This document shows, piece after piece, positions 8,154-11,084 of a stretch of 11,084 nt of DNA; the first letter of the stretch is position 1, and each line of letters starts with the position of its first letter. A program made the translations under genes and the position numbers. The stretch is from RGIG2945 sp045540355 (GTDB lineage: Bacteria; Bacillota; Clostridia; Oscillospirales; Acutalibacteraceae), in contig JAZQHB010000029.1 of NCBI GenBank assembly GCA_045540355.1, positions 1-11,084 on the forward strand, written 5' to 3'. The notes under the pieces were generated by a model, which was not told the origin of the DNA, made no database searches, and was given only the letters and a program-made list of their open reading frames with translations.

Positions 8154-8713
8154 AAGAGTTTGAAGTTGTTATAACGGAAACATTGAGAAAGTCTGTAAAA
8201 GTAATGGCAGACAGTTTGGATGAAGCACAACAGCAAGTCACAGATGAGTGGTATCGAGGTGAGTATATTCTTGATGCCGACAGTTTTGACAGCGTGAATT
8301 TTGAAACAACAGAACTGCTTCCCGAAAAAATAAAGGTTGTCCTTTTAGAGCCGGGTAAGCTGGCACAGGTTACAGAAATTGGCTACAAGTTTGAAGATAT
8401 GAAGAAGGTAGTTGAAGGAAATATTGACATCATTCCTTTTGACGGTGACACCGTTATTGTATACAACCGTGACGGAAAAACAGAGGGTTTACCACTCAAT
8501 CGAAGTTTAAGAAACAAGGAAGGTCGAGTAACGGATATTATTGCCGGCAAGTTTTTTATCTGCAAAGGTGACGGTGATGACTTGGCAAGTTTAACCGATG
8601 TGCAGGTCGAAAAAAATTCAGAGCGATTCAATAAGCCTGAAAGATTTTACAGGCAAGGTGAGGAAATAAAAGCAATTCCTTATGTGCCGAACAAAAAAGA
8701 TTTGGAAAGATAG
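8150..8713 (+). CDS. DpnD/PcfM-like + DUF3846 fusion protein (187 aa)
   Basis: Start ATG 8150 overlaps the Toprim stop and follows AAAGGAGA (8134-8141); an in-frame TTG at 8144 is less likely. Residues 1 to about 55 (MKEFEVVITETLRKSVKVMADSLDEAQQQV, then YILDADSFDSVNFE) match the DpnD/PcfM pattern. Residues from about 60 on match DUF3846: VVLLEPGKLAQVTEIG, IIPFDGDTVIVYNRDGK, GLPLNRSLRNKEGRVTDIIAGKFFI, and a C-terminal RFNKPERFYR. Both domains are typical of conjugative elements and have no established biochemical role. The protein is soluble. The fusion may be functional linkage of two usually neighbouring proteins; how common it is I cannot judge here. Confidence 0.83.
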   Translation: MKEFEVVITETLRKSVKVMADSLDEAQQQVTDEWYRGEYILDADSFDSVNFETTELLPEKIKVVLLEPGKLAQVTEIGYKFEDMKKVVEGNIDIIPFDGDTVIVYNRDGKTEGLPLNRSLRNKEGRVTDIIAGKFFICKGDGDDLASLTDVQVEKNSERFNKPERFYRQGEEIKAIPYVPNKKDLER

Positions 8714-8727
8714 GAGGTGGAAATTTA

Positions 8728-9030
8728 ATGAAGGACTATACAGTTATCGTAACCGAAATCAAGAATGTTGAACTCACAGCTACAGCACCTTCAGCAGAAA
8801 CAGCACTCAATATGGTAAGGACACTCAAAAGAAATACTACCGTAATTGACAATGCACCCAACGCAGAAACAGAAACTATATACCGTGTGTTTGAAAACGA
8901 ACAGGATGAAGATGACGAGGACACAACATCTGATGTTCCGTCTTGTTTCAACGCCTGCCCCAACTGTCCTTTTTCTGCTGAGGACGATGACGAGGACGAT
9001 GAAGAAAACCTTATAGACGAAATCTGTTAA
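8728..9030 (+). CDS. DpnD/PcfM-like small protein with acidic Cys-containing tail (100 aa)
   Basis: The ribosome binding site AGGAGG (8712-8717) overlaps the end of the previous gene's stop codon, and ATG 8728 follows at normal spacing. The first 30 residues (MKDYTVIVTEIKNVELTATAPSAETALNMV) repeat the pattern of the upstream gene's N terminus, suggesting a paralogue of the DpnD/PcfM type. The C-terminal half is strongly acidic (runs of Asp and Glu near residues 61-67 and 85-92) and includes Cys at 74, 78 and 81 (C-x3-C-x2-C) plus a terminal Cys, which might bind metal. Function is unknown. It is the last gene before a non-coding gap with inverted repeats. Confidence 0.78.
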   Translation: MKDYTVIVTEIKNVELTATAPSAETALNMVRTLKRNTTVIDNAPNAETETIYRVFENEQDEDDEDTTSDVPSCFNACPNCPFSAEDDDEDDEENLIDEIC

Positions 9031-9144
9031 AGGGATAGCTGATTTCGTGGCATTTGTCTTAACGAGCAATGGATTTGTCCCGTCAAATCCGCACGTTAGG
9101 GATTTCACACCCCTAATACCCCGTGAAGAAAGGAGGAGATTCCA
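9031..9144 (+). other. oriT: Non-coding gap with two inverted repeats, candidate origin of transfer
   Basis: This 114-base gap is the only sizeable one near the mobilization genes. It contains a hairpin GGATTTG (9071-9077), loop TCCCGT, CAAATCC (9084-9090), framed by an outer TAACG (9060-9064) / CGTTA (9094-9098). It also holds a second dyad TTAGGG (9096-9101) / CCCTAA (9111-9116) around a nine-base loop. The two dyads share bases, so they would be alternatives or sequential. MOBP-type oriTs commonly lie just upstream of the accessory-protein and relaxase genes and carry such repeats. I cannot identify the nic site. No T tract follows, so these are not classic terminators. A leader or operator is the alternative. 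Confidence 0.5.
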
Positions 9145-9249
9145 ATGAACACATTAGGCATTGTTGCCGTTGCAGTTCTCGCATTTGCTTCAAACGCAAC
9201 AGCAACAGTAATTAAAAATAAGCTTCAGAAGAAAGGAGTGATTGAATGA
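9145..9249 (+). CDS. Very small hydrophobic peptide (34 aa)
   Basis: ATG 9145 follows AAAGGAGG (9129-9136) by eight bases, one of the best ribosome binding sites in the window. Its TGA (9247-9249) overlaps the mobC start in an ATGA arrangement. The product MNTLGIVAVAVLAFASNATA is hydrophobic for about 20 residues and ends in a basic tail (IKNKLQKKGVIE), so it is either a single-span membrane peptide or carries a signal-like segment. No family is recognised. Its position between the oriT candidate and mobC suggests either a small transfer-related membrane peptide or a leader ORF that sets mobC translation by coupling. Confidence 0.6.
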   Translation: MNTLGIVAVAVLAFASNATATVIKNKLQKKGVIE

Positions 9250-9569
9250 GAAGAAGACCTATCAGAGTAGATTTGTACCTTAATAAAAATGAGTATAAAA
9301 GACTTCGTCAGCTTTGTACGGAAACGGGTTTATCTATGTCAACCTTGCTTCGATATATGGTTAATGGCTGTGTCCCGAAGCAAATGCCGCCTGCCGACTA
9401 CACAAAACTTTTAAAGGAGTTTAATGCAATCGGCAGGAATTTAGACCAGCTTCTTGTTGTTGCCCGCACACAAAAATATATCAACACACCCGAATTGATG
9501 AAGGCTCTCAAAGAGATTGATTTTCTGAAAAATGAACTTGTTTCTGCGTTCAATCCAAGCGAAGAATAG
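9246..9569 (+). CDS. mobC: MobC-like relaxosome accessory protein (107 aa)
   Basis: ATG 9246 follows AAAGGAG (9232-9238). The N terminus (RRPIRVDLYLNKNEYKRLRQLCTETGLSMSTLLRYMV) reads as a ribbon-helix-helix DNA-binding domain. The C-terminal half has the bacterial MobC signature around LLKEFNAIGRNLDQLLVVA, followed by helices. Such proteins bind oriT, help open the DNA and recruit the relaxase, which fits the gene order here. Length is normal for the family. Its TAG stop overlaps the presumed ATA start of the relaxase (ATAG at 9566-9569). I use the symbol for the family; it is not a claim of identity with a specific plasmid gene. Confidence 0.87.
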   Translation: MRRRPIRVDLYLNKNEYKRLRQLCTETGLSMSTLLRYMVNGCVPKQMPPADYTKLLKEFNAIGRNLDQLLVVARTQKYINTPELMKALKEIDFLKNELVSAFNPSEE

Positions 9570-10912
9570 CTACCACAAAACTTTGGAGTATCAAAGGAAG
9601 AATAGATAAAGCTCTTGACTATGCCACTAATCCCGACAAGACAAGATACACCGATGAGGAACTTCAATCTCTTTACGATGTTATGGATTATGCGATGAAT
9701 GACTCAAAGACAGAGCAGAAATGTTATGTTGAGGGACTGAATTGTTCAAAGGAAAATGCGAGAGATAATATGATGGCGGTTAAGATAAGATACGGCAAGG
9801 TTGACGGAATTTTAGCGTTTCACGGCTACCAATCTTTCGCACCCGGCGAAGTTACTCCGCAACTCGCACACGATATTGGAATTGAACTTGCCAACAGAAT
9901 GTGGGGAGATAAATTCCAAGTTATCGTTGCAACTCATCTCGACAAAGAACATATACACAATCACTTTGTCATCAACTCCGTATCGTTTGTTGACGGCAAA
10001 AAGTACAACTCTTGCAAAGAGAGTTACAGGCTTTTGAGAAAGACTTCCGATGATATTTGTCGGGAGTACGGTCTGTCGGTAATTGAAAAACCGAAGTCCT
10101 CTGAACGAGTACCGTATCATATTCACGAAGCAGAAAAGAACAACCAACTGACAAAAAATAACTTTATGAAGAATGACATTGATGAGTGTATTCTGCTCTC
10201 GGTAAGTGAGCAGGATTTCTTTTCTCATATGCAACGCAGAGGTTACTCATTTGACTTCAACCGCAAATATCCAACCATATCTCATCCGAACTTTGCAAAA
10301 GCAAGACGACTGTATAAGCTCGGTGATGATTACACTCCCAAAAACATTTTAAAAAGAATTCAGCAATCACCAAGAAGGCAAAAAATCAAATTTCCTATAC
10401 AGGATAACTTGGTGGATAAATACTTTGTTCCTATGAAAGACCCCACATACCAAGAGGTCTATGTACGCTTCGTTACAGTAGTTAAAACCGTAAAGAAGCA
10501 TCCCAATTCAAACCGATATTTGTACTCGACTCTTTATGCTGAAGTAAAGAAGCTCGACCAACTTATAGAACAGCAAAACCTTTTATGCGGAAATAATATT
10601 GACACTCCCGAACAACTTGCCGACTTCAAACAGTCACGCAAAGAAGAAATAAAAGAACTTGAAGAAGCAAGAAACATTTTGAGAAACAAATTAAAAATTG
10701 CTGTTCGCAGTGGCAGTGAAAAGGAAATCCGAGAACTTAAAGAACATATTTTAAATCTTTCCGCCCGCATATCAATACTGCGGAGAGATGTTATTGTTTG
10801 TGAAAGAATTGATAATCAAAAGCCCGTTATAGACGAGCGAATTGACGAGTGCAAAAAATTGAATATCAGAAAGGAGAGAAACCACGATGAGCAGTTCAGG
10901 CGAAGCCGCTGA
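9566..10912 (+). CDS. MOBP-type relaxase (MobA/VirD2-like), presumed ATA start (448 aa)
   Basis: The first ATG (9683) would give 409 residues but loses the conserved N terminus. In frame upstream, from ATA 9566, the sequence reads IATTKLWSIKGRIDKALDYA, the usual MATTK... start of this family. Tyr19 in ALDYATNPDKT is the expected nicking Tyr (motif I). The metal-binding histidines follow: His124, Asp126, His129, His131 and His133 in THLDKEHIHNHFVIN. The C-terminal third is charged and coiled-coil-like. The enzyme nicks oriT and carries the strand into the recipient. No ATG, GTG, TTG or CTG exists between the upstream stop (9533-9535) and 9683, so initiation at ATA, probably coupled to the mobC stop, or a start-codon mutation must be assumed. 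The relaxase call is firm; the start is less so. Confidence 0.85.
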   Translation: MATTKLWSIKGRIDKALDYATNPDKTRYTDEELQSLYDVMDYAMNDSKTEQKCYVEGLNCSKENARDNMMAVKIRYGKVDGILAFHGYQSFAPGEVTPQLAHDIGIELANRMWGDKFQVIVATHLDKEHIHNHFVINSVSFVDGKKYNSCKESYRLLRKTSDDICREYGLSVIEKPKSSERVPYHIHEAEKNNQLTKNNFMKNDIDECILLSVSEQDFFSHMQRRGYSFDFNRKYPTISHPNFAKARRLYKLGDDYTPKNILKRIQQSPRRQKIKFPIQDNLVDKYFVPMKDPTYQEVYVRFVTVVKTVKKHPNSNRYLYSTLYAEVKKLDQLIEQQNLLCGNNIDTPEQLADFKQSRKEEIKELEEARNILRNKLKIAVRSGSEKEIRELKEHILNLSARISILRRDVIVCERIDNQKPVIDERIDECKKLNIRKERNHDEQFRRSR

Positions 10913-11084
10913 ACAGGTAATGCGGATTACGATGGACGGTGTGCAAATGTTAATCAAGCTGTCAGGTGACAGCGCTGAACGATTACAGCGAATGATTACC
11001 CTTGCACTCAAAGACAATAATACACCTTCAAAGGGTAAGGCTTCACTCAAAAAAATGCTCAAATCCAACAGTGCAGTAAAGGTC
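10887..11084 (+). CDS. PcfB/DUF3801-family protein, 3' partial
   Basis: ATG 10887 follows AAAGGAGA (10870-10877) and overlaps the relaxase end by 26 bases. The 66 codons in the window read MSSSGEAAEQVMRITMDGVQ and continue with a helical stretch (MLIKLSGDSAERLQRMITLAL) and a basic linker. This matches the start of PcfB/DUF3801 proteins, which in enterococcal pCF10 work with the relaxase at the coupling protein; in this class of element the gene usually precedes the VirD4/TraG ATPase. The end is cut by the window. The family call is from motif memory. Confidence 0.8.
   Translation, partial: MSSSGEAAEQVMRITMDGVQMLIKLSGDSAERLQRMITLALKDNNTPSKGKASLKKMLKSNSAVKV

Noticed and set aside
9096..9116. 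TTAGGG/CCCTAA dyad as an intrinsic terminator after the DpnD/PcfM-like gene
   Set aside because: No T tract follows and the next ribosome binding site begins within 15 bases; an oriT or operator role fits better.
9531..9569. Programmed -1 frameshift fusing MobC to the relaxase
   Set aside because: The frames are in the -1 relation, but no X-XXY-YYZ heptamer is present between the upstream stop in the relaxase frame and the mobC stop. GAA GAA TAG is not a slippery sequence.
1..11084. CRISPR array, tRNA, rRNA or insertion sequence
   Set aside because: No regularly spaced short repeats, RNA gene signatures, transposase motifs or terminal inverted repeats were seen.

Overview
The window looks like part of an integrative and conjugative element (or related mobilizable element) of the Tn1549/CTn type carried by a low-to-moderate-GC Firmicute, most likely a gut Clostridia member (Ruminococcaceae or Lachnospiraceae type). 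The grounds are AAGGAGG-type ribosome binding sites, a dense one-strand gene array with ATGA start/stop overlaps, and a set of protein families (giant methylase-helicase, DUF3848, DUF3991/Toprim, DpnD/PcfM, DUF3846, MobC, MobP-type relaxase, PcfB/DUF3801) that recurs in such elements. Species cannot be named from this sequence. All supported genes are on the + strand.

Layout. Bases 2-6007 hold a 5'-truncated giant protein of about 2000 residues. It has a MutS-I-like N terminus, an adenine-type DNA methylase core and an SNF2-like helicase. Bases 5972-6421 are an imperfect tandem duplication (unit about 222-225 bp) that carries conserved hairpins and duplicates the start region of the next small gene. 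Bases 6408-8153 hold a 98-residue protein of unknown function, a 55-residue Cys-rich protein starting at GTG, a DUF3848-like protein and a DUF3991/Toprim primase-like protein, all tightly coupled. Bases 8150-9030 hold a DpnD/PcfM + DUF3846 fusion and a second DpnD/PcfM-like protein with an acidic, Cys-containing tail. Bases 9031-9144 are non-coding and contain two inverted repeats, a plausible oriT. After that come a 34-residue hydrophobic peptide, a MobC-like accessory protein, a MOBP-type relaxase and the start of a PcfB/DUF3801 gene cut by the window end.

How the parts fit (inference from families and order): MobC and the relaxase would bind and nick oriT, PcfB would help dock the relaxosome to the coupling protein expected just downstream, and the Toprim protein and the methylase-helicase would act on element DNA during processing, replication or establishment in the recipient.

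The observations most worth following are: (1) the relaxase coding frame, including its presumed catalytic Tyr, extends 39 codons upstream of its first ATG and has no ATG, GTG or TTG there, so it appears to start at ATA overlapping the mobC stop; (2) the duplicated hairpin-bearing intergenic module, in which differences between the copies preserve or extend pairing in the + strand RNA; (3) the oriT candidate; (4) two very small genes embedded in the operon.
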